A stretch of DNA of 64,000 nt from JAXGXT01 sp040772665 (GTDB lineage: Bacteria > Bacillota > Clostridia > Lachnospirales > Anaerotignaceae), in contig JAXGXT010000003.1 in NCBI GenBank assembly GCA_040772665.1, forward strand, positions 288,691 through 352,690, in the 5' to 3' direction. Both the position numbers and the translations under genes were made by a program. The notes under the pieces were generated by a model. The model searched no databases, had not been told where the DNA came from, and saw nothing but the letters and a program-made list of their open reading frames with translations. This document shows, in pieces, positions 8,284 through 17,815 of the stretch (position 1 is its first letter; every line of letters begins with the position of its first letter).

Positions 8284-10035
8284 ATGAAAAGTATAATAAG
8301 CATATTTAATAAAAAAGTTATAATGCTTGTTTTTGCGGTTGGTATTTTTATGAGCTTTAGTTTTAATGTAAAGGCCGGTGAAGTTTCTTTTACTCAAGAG
8401 GAGAAAGATTTTATAGGGAAAGAAAGAGTGTTGAAGGCAGTTTCCATTGATGGCGCAGCCCCCCTTCACTACAGGGACTCTAAGGGTGAAATTAGGGGAA
8501 TAGCTGTTGATGTGCTTAACGAAATATCAAATATATCAGGGATTGATTTTGAATATTATCTATACGAAAGTGTAGAGGAGGCTTTAAAAAGTGACTTTGA
8601 TGTTGTGGTTGGTGTATCAAAGCAGTATGCCTCTGGCGGTATAGTTTTGTCAAAACCTTATTTGGAAACTGAAACAGTGTTATTTTACAGTAAAGCATTG
8701 GAGCCGACAGAATTGGAAAACAGAAGGTTTGCAGCCATAAAGGGTGGTTCATTGCCTGAAGGAATAAAAGAGCAGCAGGTTATTTATTACAACGACAGAG
8801 AGCATACCCTTAGCGCTGTGGAAAATGGAAAAGCAGATTACGGCTATGGAAATGCATATTCCGTGGCTTTTTACATGATGCAAAATGGATACAAAAATGT
8901 TGTTTTTATTCCCATGGGAAAAGAAAAAAGAGAATACTGCATAGGAACAAATGAAGAGGATAAGGTTTTGCTTTCTATTATAAACAAATCAATTGATGCA
9001 ATTGATAAAAGCCGAATGGATATGTTGGTTTTAGATGTGGCATCACAAATTGAAAGAAAAATCACTTTTTCCATGATAAGCGATGCTTACGGGAAAGAAA
9101 CTTTCGGTTTGTTTTTTATAATAATGTCAGTTCTTGCATACAGTGTGTTTTCAAGCACACGTGCAAAAAATCAATTTAAAATGGAAAACAAAAGATATAG
9201 CACTTTATCACAATTATCAAACGAATATTTATTTGAATATAAAATAAAGACGGATGAGCTGGAAATAGCAGAAAAGCTGAACGAGAAAGTTAACACATAT
9301 GAAAACGGCGAAGAAATAATTCGTTTGCTTAAAGATTTTATAAAGGAGTTTGACAATAACTATGATGCGGTAAACTGCCACACAATAAAGCTTCCTCTTT
9401 GCAGCGAAGGAACATGCGTGTTTAGGGTGTTACTTTCATATTTAAGAGATGACAGCGGAAAGCTTTGTTCTATTATTGGAAAATTAAAGGACGTAAGCGA
9501 AGAAGAAAGAGAAAAGGAAGAGTTGATAGCCAGGTCGCAGTTAGACGGTTTAACAGGGTTATACAATGCCGTTACAACAAAAGAAGCTATTCTTAAAAGT
9601 ATGAGCAGCAAAGATATTAATGTGCAGGATGCTTTAATAATAATTGATTGTGACAGGTTTAAAAAGATTAATGACAATTACGGGCATTTGACAGGGAATG
9701 AGGTTCTTAAAAACATAAGCAAAGGACTGAAGATTACTTTTTGGCAAAGTGATATTATTGGACGAATTGGAGGGGACGAGTTTTGCGTGTATATGCATGA
9801 TGTTCCGTCTGTGGATTTTGTTACATTAAAATGTCGAAAGTTTATGAAGATTATCCATGAACTAAACGAGGGATTACCTGTTTGTGTAAGTGTCGGCATA
9901 TCAATCTTTAAAGAAAAAATCACTTATGAAAAGTTGTTTCAGCAGGCGGATGATGCTCTTTATGCCGCAAAAGAAAGCGGCGGCGCACAGGTTATTATTT
10001 ATGATAAAAAAGAAGACAAAAAGAAAGAAGCATGA
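8284..10035 (+). CDS. membrane diguanylate cyclase with periplasmic-type solute-binding sensor
   Basis: 583 residues. A signal/anchor helix (about 10-31) is followed by a bacterial type-3 solute-binding domain (about 38-260, recognised from its RVLKAVSIDGAAPLHYRD opening), a TM helix (about 270-290), a linker/PAS-like stretch and a C-terminal GGDEF domain (about 418-576). The active-site GGDEF is intact at about 496-500, so c-di-GMP synthesis is expected. The inhibitory I-site RxxD is not kept: Trp-Gln-Ser-Asp stands at that position, suggesting no product inhibition. An extracellular small ligand, perhaps an amino acid, is the likely input. The ATG at 8284 has a GGGGGGTGA ribosome site 13 bases upstream, slightly far. 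Confidence 0.9.
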   Translation: MKSIISIFNKKVIMLVFAVGIFMSFSFNVKAGEVSFTQEEKDFIGKERVLKAVSIDGAAPLHYRDSKGEIRGIAVDVLNEISNISGIDFEYYLYESVEEALKSDFDVVVGVSKQYASGGIVLSKPYLETETVLFYSKALEPTELENRRFAAIKGGSLPEGIKEQQVIYYNDREHTLSAVENGKADYGYGNAYSVAFYMMQNGYKNVVFIPMGKEKREYCIGTNEEDKVLLSIINKSIDAIDKSRMDMLVLDVASQIERKITFSMISDAYGKETFGLFFIIMSVLAYSVFSSTRAKNQFKMENKRYSTLSQLSNEYLFEYKIKTDELEIAEKLNEKVNTYENGEEIIRLLKDFIKEFDNNYDAVNCHTIKLPLCSEGTCVFRVLLSYLRDDSGKLCSIIGKLKDVSEEEREKEELIARSQLDGLTGLYNAVTTKEAILKSMSSKDINVQDALIIIDCDRFKKINDNYGHLTGNEVLKNISKGLKITFWQSDIIGRIGGDEFCVYMHDVPSVDFVTLKCRKFMKIIHELNEGLPVCVSVGISIFKEKITYEKLFQQADDALYAAKESGGAQVIIYDKKEDKKKEA

Positions 10036-10129
10036 TTTAAGGGATTTATGTTGTTAAGACATAAAACATATGCTGTAATTATAAAAATCATTAGACGTTA
10101 TATTAAAATTTATGAAGTGGAAGTGGAAA

Positions 10130-10612
10130 ATGAAAAAACTTAGAATTGAGGCTGCAAAAGAATGTGATATCAATGATATTTTAAGATTTATTACTGCGCT
10201 TGCCGAGTATGAAAAAATGCTTGATGAAGTTGTTGCAACAAAAGAACTTTTAAGAGAATGGATATTTGAGAAAAAGATTGCCCAGGTTATATTTGCTGTT
10301 GAAGATGAGGAAAGGGTTGGTTTTGCTTTATTTTTTCACAATTTTTCAACATTTGTTGGAAAAGGCGGAATTTATTTAGAGGATTTATTTGTTTTTCCAA
10401 AGCACAGAGGAAAGGGATACGGCAAGGCTCTTTTTAAGGAGCTTGCAAAGATAGCCAAAGAGAGAGATTGCGGGCGGTTTGAATGGAGTTGTCTTAACTG
10501 GAACCAGCCAAGCATCGATTTTTATCTTTCCATGGGGGCTGTTGCCATGGAGGAGTGGACAGTTTACAGGCTTAGCGGTGAGAACCTTAAAAGGCTTGCA
10601 GAGGAAGAATAA
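10130..10612 (+). CDS. GNAT N-acetyltransferase, diamine/thialysine acetyltransferase-like
   Basis: 160-residue acetyl-CoA-dependent N-acetyltransferase. The acetyl-CoA loop is in the LEDLFVFPKHRGKGYGKAL segment, and the C-terminal FEWSCLNWNQPSIDFY is characteristic of the spermidine/spermine (SSAT) and thialysine acetyltransferase branch, where the Tyr is the general acid. The substrate is therefore probably a small polyamine-like amine, but this is family inference. ATG 10130 is preferred over the in-frame ATG at 10112 because GTGGAAGTGG lies just before it and nothing resembling a ribosome site precedes 10112. Confidence 0.85.
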   Translation: MKKLRIEAAKECDINDILRFITALAEYEKMLDEVVATKELLREWIFEKKIAQVIFAVEDEERVGFALFFHNFSTFVGKGGIYLEDLFVFPKHRGKGYGKALFKELAKIAKERDCGRFEWSCLNWNQPSIDFYLSMGAVAMEEWTVYRLSGENLKRLAEEE

Positions 10613-10629
10613 TGTTTAAAATGTTTATA

Positions 10630-10668
10630 ATAAAAAAGCCCGTTCTTTATGAAACAGGGCTTTTTTAT
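10630..10668. terminator. bidirectional terminator between acetyltransferase and pfk
   Basis: AAAAAAGCCC pairs with GGGCTTTTTT around a short loop, giving a stem with A-run and T-run flanks that works in both directions. It can stop the acetyltransferase (+) and, 130 bases downstream, pfk (-). Confidence 0.75.
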
Positions 10669-10799
10669 TATTGGAAAAGTCTTAGCCTCACTTAAACCAG
10701 TTTACCTTTTAAAGGGTAAGGTTTTTTGGGTGAAGATAAAACTGAATGTCTATAGTGTCTGCTTTGCCAAGCAAAGTGCTTAACAGACAGATTTAAGAT

Positions 10800-11921
10800 T
10801 TAAACTCTTCTTTTTTTAACTGGAACATCGCCGAAAGAGATGCCTAAATCTCTTGCAACGCTAACAAGTTCACCGCTTGGGTCGACAAGTTTTTGAGAGC
10901 CTATAACATAATCAAGAAGGATATGGCCGATTTGACCTCCTCTTAGGCACACCATTGTGCCATAATTTTCTTCATGAATTAGTTTTGCGGCATAGGAGCC
11001 GTAGCGGGCAGAAAGAATTCTATCATAAGGCGATGTTTCACCTCCTCTTTGAGTATGACCCAAAACTACAGGGCGAATTTCATGGTCATCGCCTATAATC
11101 TGCTCCAGTTCGTAGGAAAGTTTATTTGCTATGCCTCCAAGGCGAATTGGGTCGGGGCTGTCTTCCACAATTTTATTTATTGTTACCTGACCTCCGATTT
11201 CCTTTGCTCCTTCTGAAACTACGATTATTGTAAAGTGTTTCCCTCTTGAATCTCTTTCTCGGATTTTTTGAACAACATTATCCAATGAATAGGGGATTTC
11301 AGGAAGAAGAATTATATCAGCGCTTCCTGCAATGCCGCCATAAAGAGCAATCCAGCCTGCATTTCTGCCCATGACTTCAACAACTATTATTCTATGATGG
11401 CTTTCGGCAGTTGTATGAAGTCTTCCCAAAGCTTCTGTTACAATGTTTATTGCTGTGTCAAAACCGAAGGTTCTGTCTGTTGCCATTAAATCGTTATCAA
11501 TAGTTTTTGGAACACCTATTACATTAACACCTTTTTTTGCAAAATCTCTTGCGCTTGTTAATGTTCCGTCGCCGCCCAGCACAACGAGGGCTTCAACGCC
11601 TTCTTTTTTCAAATTTTCCACAGCTACGTCGGAAACATCTTTTCTTATCCAGTTGCCGTTTTCGTCTTGAACTTTATAGTCAAAAAGGTTATCCCTATTT
11701 GAGCTGTATAAAATCGAACCACCTTTATGGAGAATTCCTGTTGTGCTTTCCAGTGTAAGGGGAACAAAATCGTTGGTGTACAAGCCTCTATAGCCGAATT
11801 TATAGCCTATAAGCTCATAGCCGTATTTAAGTATACAAGTTTTTGTTAATGTATATATAACTGCGTTAAGCCCAGGAGCATCACCGCCGCCTGTTAGTAC
11901 AGCAATCTTTTTTTTAGCCAT
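10800..11921 (-). CDS. pfkA: 6-phosphofructokinase, mixed-substrate (group III) type
   Basis: Phosphorylates fructose 6-phosphate in glycolysis. 373 residues. GGGDAPGLN at 11-19 is the phosphate-donor loop, GGDG at 116-119 the nucleotide loop, PKTIDND at 138-144 the catalytic stretch. The donor-specificity positions are Gly119 (equivalent to E. coli Gly104, ATP-type) and Lys139 (equivalent to position 124, PPi-type). That Gly/Lys pairing is the mark of the group III 'mixed-substrate' subfamily rather than the classical clostridial ATP-PFK, so both ATP and PPi are possible donors. An AGGAGGAAT ribosome site precedes the ATG. It is monocistronic with its own promoter at 11964-11992. Confidence 0.92.
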   Translation of the reverse strand: MAKKKIAVLTGGGDAPGLNAVIYTLTKTCILKYGYELIGYKFGYRGLYTNDFVPLTLESTTGILHKGGSILYSSNRDNLFDYKVQDENGNWIRKDVSDVAVENLKKEGVEALVVLGGDGTLTSARDFAKKGVNVIGVPKTIDNDLMATDRTFGFDTAINIVTEALGRLHTTAESHHRIIVVEVMGRNAGWIALYGGIAGSADIILLPEIPYSLDNVVQKIRERDSRGKHFTIIVVSEGAKEIGGQVTINKIVEDSPDPIRLGGIANKLSYELEQIIGDDHEIRPVVLGHTQRGGETSPYDRILSARYGSYAAKLIHEENYGTMVCLRGGQIGHILLDYVIGSQKLVDPSGELVSVARDLGISFGDVPVKKRRV

Positions 11922-11963
11922 TTAAACATTCCTCCTATATTAAGTTATCCCAGTTAATAAAAA

Positions 11964-11992
11964 ATTATATAACAAAGAAGAGTATTTGTAAA
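11964..11992 (-). promoter_or_regulatory. sigma-A-type promoter for pfk
   Basis: On the minus strand TTTACA (11987-11992), a 17-base spacer, then TATAAT (11964-11969), about 40 bases before the pfk start. Confidence 0.7.
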
Positions 11993-12188
11993 ATAAAAGT
12001 TACCAAAAGCATGCAGTTCAATTTTTAAAAATTTCAAATTAAGAATTAAATTTCAAGCTGCGATTAAGAGTTAAATTATATTTCTCGGGAATAATGAGTT
12101 TAAATAAAATTTAAATTTATATAAAATTGCATATTAAAAGCTGAATTATTAAGCTTATGTAATGTTATCAAAGGGGGATTTTTAACAA

Positions 12189-13448
12189 ATGTCAAAATTT
12201 TTGGTGACTCCAAACGGGCCTTTAAGAGGAAAAATTAAAGTAAACGGTTCTAAAAATTCAGCTTTACCAATACTTTGTGCTTGTATGTTAACGGAAAAGG
12301 AATGTATTATAAGCCAGGTTCCGCCGCTTATGGATGTTATGGTTATGTTTGATATTCTCAGGTCGTTAGGTGTCAGCATTCAATATGACGGTCAAAAGCA
12401 GGTGGCAAAAATAAAGGCTGAAAAAATAACAAAGTCTTGTGTTGAATATGAAATGGCAGGCAGGCTTAGAGCATCTTTTCTTGTTATGGGATCTCTTTTG
12501 GCAAGAAAGCAAAGAGCAAAGCTTGCACTTCCCGGAGGATGCAAAATTGGAACAAGGCCTGTGGATTTACATTTAAAAGGGTTTAAGGAATTAGGAGTAA
12601 AAATAAAAAGAGAACATGGATATATTACAGCAAGATGCAGAAAGCTTACAGGGTGTCGGATTTATCTTGATTTTCCCAGTGTGGGAGCCACAGAAAACGT
12701 TATGATGGCGGCGGCTGTTGCGGAGGGAACAACAATTATTGAAAATGCGGCAACAGAGCCTGAAATTATTGATTTGGCACAGTTTTTAAACAAAATGGGA
12801 GCAAAGATAAGTGACTACGGAACGGGAACCATAATTATAAAGGGTGTGAAAAGTCTTAAAGGTGCAAGGCATACTGTTATTTCTGACAGAATTGAAGCCG
12901 GTACATTTATGGCGGCGGCAGCAATAACAGGAGGGGAGATTACTCTTACAAATGCAGACAGCGAGCATTTAGGTGCGATTATTTCTAAGTTAAGCGAAGC
13001 AGGGGTTGAGGTTAATGAAAGCGAAGAGGGGTTGACTGTGAAGCGAATGGGTGAATTAAGCGGTTTTAATTTAAAGACATTGCCTTTTCCAGGGTTCCCC
13101 ACAGATTTACAGGCTGTGTTTATGAGCCTTGATTCCATTGCCAAGGGAACGGGAATTATTACTGAAACAGTTTTCGAAAACAGGTTTATGCAGGCGACGG
13201 AGCTTAACAGAATGGGTGCAGACATTAAAACAGACGGAAGAGTGGCTGTTGTTGAAGGGGTAAAAAAGCTTATGGGAAGTCCTGTTAAAGCAACAGACCT
13301 TAGAGCTGGGGCCGCACTTGTTATTGCCGCCTTAGCGGCAGAGGGGGATACGGAAATCGGAGAAATTTATCATATTGAAAGAGGATATTTTGAACTTGAC
13401 AAAAGGCTTAACTCTCTTGGGGCTAAAATTGAAAAAATTGAAGATTAA
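12189..13448 (+). CDS. murA: UDP-N-acetylglucosamine 1-carboxyvinyltransferase
   Basis: First committed step of peptidoglycan synthesis: transfers enolpyruvate from PEP to UDP-GlcNAc in the cytosol. 419 residues, normal length. KN at 22-23 (substrate site), and the mobile loop PGGCKIGTRPVDLH with the catalytic Cys at 118, which is also the target of fosfomycin; the presence of Cys rather than Asp implies the fosfomycin-sensitive form. AAAGGGGGATTT precedes the ATG. Clostridia often have two murA paralogues; which one this is cannot be told here. Followed by repeat copy 2. Confidence 0.95.
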   Translation: MSKFLVTPNGPLRGKIKVNGSKNSALPILCACMLTEKECIISQVPPLMDVMVMFDILRSLGVSIQYDGQKQVAKIKAEKITKSCVEYEMAGRLRASFLVMGSLLARKQRAKLALPGGCKIGTRPVDLHLKGFKELGVKIKREHGYITARCRKLTGCRIYLDFPSVGATENVMMAAAVAEGTTIIENAATEPEIIDLAQFLNKMGAKISDYGTGTIIIKGVKSLKGARHTVISDRIEAGTFMAAAAITGGEITLTNADSEHLGAIISKLSEAGVEVNESEEGLTVKRMGELSGFNLKTLPFPGFPTDLQAVFMSLDSIAKGTGIITETVFENRFMQATELNRMGADIKTDGRVAVVEGVKKLMGSPVKATDLRAGAALVIAALAAEGDTEIGEIYHIERGYFELDKRLNSLGAKIEKIED

Positions 13449-13612
13449 ATTAGGTAATTTGTTAAAAAATGATTGAAAATGAGAAAATGAATAGAAAAAA
13501 TAGTTTGTTTTTTAATATAAAAGATTAAAATTTGTTAAAAGACGGGAATTAAGAAAACATTACTTTCTTTGCTATAGGTTTATTGGTATAATATTGTAGG
13601 CGAATAATATGT

Positions 13613-14084
13613 TATAATATCCACAAATTTCATTTGTGTAAAGAGCCTGACGGCTCTGTCGCTGTTATCACAGCGGCCAGACTGAAGACAAACCTTGGGC
13701 GTTGCCCAACCCTACTTGCTTTTTGAAAAAAGCAAGACCCAAAACTTTTATCAAAACCGCATATTCATGCGGTTTTAGATGGGTCAAGTAGGAAGGTTGA
13801 AGATAAACGCCGACGCTGGGCATCGGAAAGAAGTCCGACGGCAAAGCCGCTTTTTTGTAAAAAAAAGTGCTGAACGAAGTAGCGGTTTGCGAAGCAAATT
13901 CCTGACAGTAAAACCCTTGTGGGTGTTTGAGGGCAAAGCCCTCAAGGTTTTGACTTTGCCTACGTTCTTACCGTTGTTATCACAGCGGACTATATTACTC
14001 ATAAAATTTTTCAAGTTTTATTCGTTCATTGACAAAAGAAAATGTCGGCTTTGCCGCCGCTTTCTTTTGTTTTTATGATATAAT
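13613..14084 (+). repeat. 472-bp hairpin-rich dispersed repeat, copy 2
   Basis: Same length and orientation as 3909-4380, with roughly 24 substitutions by eye and no indel seen. It starts and ends with TATAAT (13613-13618, 14079-14084). Many differences leave stems intact or improve them: GAGGGC now pairs with GCCCTC (copy 1 has GTCCTC), while loop positions vary freely (CGCATGTTCATGCG against CGCATATTCATGCG). One stem is weakened (ATTTGTGT against CCACAAAT). An open frame of about 100 codons matches that of copy 1 but lacks a ribosome site. Upstream 13449-13612 is AT-rich and empty. Confidence 0.85.
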
Positions 14085-14155
14085 ATTTTAAAGCGGAAAA
14101 TGGGGAAATTGTATTTAAAATGTAGGTAAAGTTAGCCTTGAGGGTATTAGCCCAT

Positions 14156-14184
14156 TTTAAAACCGCATATTATGCGGTTTTAAA
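14156..14184 (+). repeat. isolated 14-bp palindrome of the repeat family
   Basis: TTTAAAACCGCATA-T-TATGCGGTTTTAAA, a near-perfect palindrome that repeats the AAAACCGCAT/ATGCGGTTTT stem found inside the 472-bp elements. It stands alone between copy 2 and dnaE. In RNA it would be a strong hairpin in the dnaE leader, without a T-run. Confidence 0.65.
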
Positions 14185-14299
14185 CAAAAGGCTGATTATT
14201 AGGAATTTGATTTTACAAGCTGATAATATGCGGTATTGGTGGTGCCAAGGTTTTCATCATTGTTTATATAGTTTATATAGTTTATTAAGGGGGCCGAAA

Positions 14300-17200
14300 A
14301 TGGAAAAAGAAAAGTTGAATTTTACACATTTGCATGTTCATACTGAATACAGCCTTCTTGACGGTTCGGCTAAAATAGGTGAGCTTATTGACAGGGTTAA
14401 GGAGCTTGGAATGGATAGTGTTGCCATAACTGACCATGGGGCAATGTTTGGTGCAATTGAATTTTATAAAAAAGCTAAAGAAGCAAATATAAAGCCTATA
14501 ATCGGTTGTGAGGTGTATGTTGCACCTGAGAGCCGTTTAATTAAAGACAGCACAAAAGGAAGTCATTACAATCATTTGGTTTTATTGGCTGAAAACAATG
14601 AAGGTTATCAAAACTTGATAAAGCTTGTTTCTTACGGATATTTAGACGGGTTTTATTACAAGCCCAGAGTGGACAGAGAGCTTTTAAGGAAATATAACAA
14701 AGGAATTATTGCAAGCAGTGCATGTCTTGCAGGGCCTGTTGCAAGAGGAATATTAAATTTAGGATATGGCAAGGCGAAAGAGATTGCCCTTGAATATGAC
14801 CACATATTCGGCAGAGGCAACTTTTTTTTAGAGCTTCAAGACCACGGAATGAAAGAACAAAAGATTGTTAACGAGCAGCTTATAAGAATGAGCAGAGAAA
14901 CGGGAATTCCTCTTATTGCAACAAACGACAGTCACTATATATTTAAAGATGATGCGGCGGCTCATGACATACTTCTTTGCATTCAAACGGGAAAAACTGT
15001 TAATGACGAAAACAGAATGAAATATGAGGGAGAGCAGTTTTATATTAAAAGTCCCGAAGAAATGTATGGACTTTTTCATTATGTTCCCGAAGCTGTTACA
15101 AACACTTATGAAATTGCAAAAAGATGCAATGTGGAATTTAAATTTCACGAGCTTAAGCTTCCTGAATTCAGCGTTCCCAAGGGAAAAACTGCATATGAAT
15201 ATTTAAGGGAAATTTGTTATGAGGGGTTGGAAAAAAACTATCCCAATTATGGCAAGGACATTAATGAAAGGCTTGAGTATGAGCTTAAAACAATAAAGGA
15301 CATGGGGTTTGTTGACTATTTTCTTATTGTTTGGGATTTTATTAAGTTTGCAAAGGACAGCGGTATAATTGTTGGGCCGGGAAGAGGGTCGGCGGCAGGA
15401 AGTATTGTAAGCTACTGTCTTTACATAACAACAATTGACCCTATTAAGCACAATTTGATTTTTGAAAGGTTTCTTAACCCTGAGCGTGTAAGCATGCCCG
15501 ACATTGACATTGATTTTTGTTATGAAAGGCGGCAGGAGGTTATTGATTATGTTATTGAAAAATACGGAGAAAGCCACGTTGCACAGATTATTACATTTGG
15601 AACTTTAGCCGCAAGGGCTGCCATAAAAGACGTTGGACGTGCCCTGAACATGCCTTATGCCGAGGTTGACAGAATAAGCAAAATGATTCCTTTTGAGCTT
15701 GGAATAACAATTGACAGGGCATTAAAAATCAATCCTGAGCTTAGAATGGTTTATGAAGAAGACGAAAGGGCAAAGCTTCTTATTGATACGGGAAAAAGGC
15801 TTGAGGGACTTCCAAGGCATTCTTCCACACATGCGGCAGGTGTTGTTATATGCCGTGACCCTGTTATGGAATATGTTCCTCTTAACAGCAACGACGGGGC
15901 AATCACCACCCAATATACCATGAATACTTTAGAGGAGCTTGGGCTTTTGAAAATGGATTTTCTTGGGCTTAGAACTCTTACTGTTATTCAAAATGCTGTG
16001 AAGGAAATAAAACGTATATATGGAATTGATATTGACATTGACAATCTTCCTTTAGACGACAAAAAGGTTTATGATTTAATTGCACAAGGTAAAACAGAAG
16101 GGATTTTTCAGCTGGAAAGTGCAGGAATGAAAGCATTTATGAAAGAGCTTATGCCTTCTGTGCTGGAGGATTTAATTGCGGGGATTTCTCTTTACAGGCC
16201 CGGGCCTATGGACTTTATACCTAAGTATATTAAGGGAAAAAACAGTGGTGAAAATGTTAAATACACTCATACTGCTTTAGAACACATATTAGAGCCTACA
16301 TACGGCTGTATTGTCTATCAGGAGCAGGTTATGCAGATTGTGCGTGAGCTTGCAGGGTACAGCCTTGGCAGAAGTGATTTGGTCAGGCGTGCAATGAGCA
16401 AGAAAAAGGCCTCTGTTATGGCGGAAGAAAGAAAGAATTTTGTGTATGGAATTGGGGATGAGGTTCCCGGGTGTGTTAAAAACGGCATTCCTGCACAGGC
16501 GGCGGAAGAGATTTTTGATGAAATGACCGACTTTGCCAAGTATGCCTTTAACAAAAGCCATGCGGCATGTTATGCTGTTGTAGGGTATCAGACAGCATGG
16601 CTTAAAACATATTATCCCATAGAGTTTATGGCGGCGCTTATGACATCGGTTATGGACAACTCAACTAAAATTGCCGCATATATTGAAGAGTGCAAAAAAA
16701 TGGGTATAAAGCTTTTACCTCCTGATATAAACAAAGGATTTATGGGATTTTCTGTTTCTGAGGGGAAGATAAGGTTTGGGCTTGCGGCAATTAAAAGTGT
16801 GGGAAGAAGCGGAATAAACTCCATTGTTAAAGAAAGAGAAGAAAAGGGTGAATTTTTCGGGCTTAAAGATTTTCTTAAGAGAATGGAGAACAAAGATATT
16901 AACAAGCGTGCCATTGAAAGTTTTATTAAAGCAGGAGCTTTTGATGGTTTTGGCGGAACAAGAAGTCAATACATGGCTGTTTATAAAAGTGTTCTTGACG
17001 GAATTGCAAATGCAAGAAAAAACAACATTGAAGGGCAGCTTGATTTATTTGCTTTTACAGCAGAAGAGGAAACAAGGGAAGCCGATGATTTTCCATACAT
17101 TGAGGAATATCCAAAGAAAGTGAAGTTAGGGTATGAGAAAGAGGTTTTGGGGATTTATGTAAGCGGACATCCATTAAGTGAAATTGAGGATGAGCTTAAG

Positions 17201-17752
17201 AGAAAGGTAAGTTGTTTAAGCATTGACCTTGCGGCAAGTGACGACGAGGGAGAAAGACAGATTAAGGATGGGGAAAGGGTTAAATACGGCGGACTTATAA
17301 CGGAAAAGGTTATCAAGTATACTAAAAACAACAAAGTTATGGCTTTTATAAAGCTTGAAGATATGTATGGTTTTATTGAGGTTATTATATTTCCAAACAC
17401 TTATGAAAAATATCAAGCCCTTATTAACGAAGAGAGCATTATTATTGTTGAGGGAAGAGTTCAGGCAAATGACGGTGAGGATTACAAGATTATTGCCGAA
17501 AGCATAAGTGACATAAATGACACTCAAAGCAGGAGAAAGGCGGCTGTTTTATATCTTAAAGCTGAAAACGAAGGAGTATTTAAAGATATCTTAAGTGTTT
17601 TGGAGGAATATCCGGGGGAAGTGCCTGTTAAGGTTAGAAATTTACAGACAGGCGGATGGCTTATTGCCCATTGTTCCGTGGAGCCAAGCGAAGAGCTTTT
17701 AAGCAGATTAATAATTATGCTTGGCGAAAGCAGTGTTGTGTTTAAAGGTTAA
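14300..17752 (+). CDS. dnaE: DNA polymerase III subunit alpha, DnaE type
   Basis: Replicative/repair polymerase of family C, 1150 residues, usual length for DnaE1. An N-terminal PHP domain starts with HLHVHTEYSLLDG near residue 9. The palm holds PDIDIDF near residue 400 with catalytic aspartates, with a GPGRGSAAGS loop before it. The fingers contain SYQTAWLK-type motifs (here VGYQTAWLK). A C-terminal helix-hairpin-helix and an OB fold lie from about 980. The reading frame is open back to 14138, but the ATG at 14300 is preceded by AAGGGGGC, and the extra residues would be translated from the palindrome, so 14300 is chosen. Firmicutes normally also carry PolC, not seen here. Confidence 0.95.
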   Translation: MEKEKLNFTHLHVHTEYSLLDGSAKIGELIDRVKELGMDSVAITDHGAMFGAIEFYKKAKEANIKPIIGCEVYVAPESRLIKDSTKGSHYNHLVLLAENNEGYQNLIKLVSYGYLDGFYYKPRVDRELLRKYNKGIIASSACLAGPVARGILNLGYGKAKEIALEYDHIFGRGNFFLELQDHGMKEQKIVNEQLIRMSRETGIPLIATNDSHYIFKDDAAAHDILLCIQTGKTVNDENRMKYEGEQFYIKSPEEMYGLFHYVPEAVTNTYEIAKRCNVEFKFHELKLPEFSVPKGKTAYEYLREICYEGLEKNYPNYGKDINERLEYELKTIKDMGFVDYFLIVWDFIKFAKDSGIIVGPGRGSAAGSIVSYCLYITTIDPIKHNLIFERFLNPERVSMPDIDIDFCYERRQEVIDYVIEKYGESHVAQIITFGTLAARAAIKDVGRALNMPYAEVDRISKMIPFELGITIDRALKINPELRMVYEEDERAKLLIDTGKRLEGLPRHSSTHAAGVVICRDPVMEYVPLNSNDGAITTQYTMNTLEELGLLKMDFLGLRTLTVIQNAVKEIKRIYGIDIDIDNLPLDDKKVYDLIAQGKTEGIFQLESAGMKAFMKELMPSVLEDLIAGISLYRPGPMDFIPKYIKGKNSGENVKYTHTALEHILEPTYGCIVYQEQVMQIVRELAGYSLGRSDLVRRAMSKKKASVMAEERKNFVYGIGDEVPGCVKNGIPAQAAEEIFDEMTDFAKYAFNKSHAACYAVVGYQTAWLKTYYPIEFMAALMTSVMDNSTKIAAYIEECKKMGIKLLPPDINKGFMGFSVSEGKIRFGLAAIKSVGRSGINSIVKEREEKGEFFGLKDFLKRMENKDINKRAIESFIKAGAFDGFGGTRSQYMAVYKSVLDGIANARKNNIEGQLDLFAFTAEEETREADDFPYIEEYPKKVKLGYEKEVLGIYVSGHPLSEIEDELKRKVSCLSIDLAASDDEGERQIKDGERVKYGGLITEKVIKYTKNNKVMAFIKLEDMYGFIEVIIFPNTYEKYQALINEESIIIVEGRVQANDGEDYKIIAESISDINDTQSRRKAAVLYLKAENEGVFKDILSVLEEYPGEVPVKVRNLQTGGWLIAHCSVEPSEELLSRLIIMLGESSVVFKG

Positions 17753-17815
17753 GAAAAAAGTTAATGTTGACATTTTTACAGTTATCATTATATCTAAAGC
17801 AGAAAGGTGAAATAT

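Noticed and set aside
14138..14299. 54-codon N-terminal extension of DnaE
   Set aside because: It is translated from the palindrome at 14156-14184, has no ribosome site, and the PHP domain begins normally after ATG 14300 with AAGGGGGC before it.
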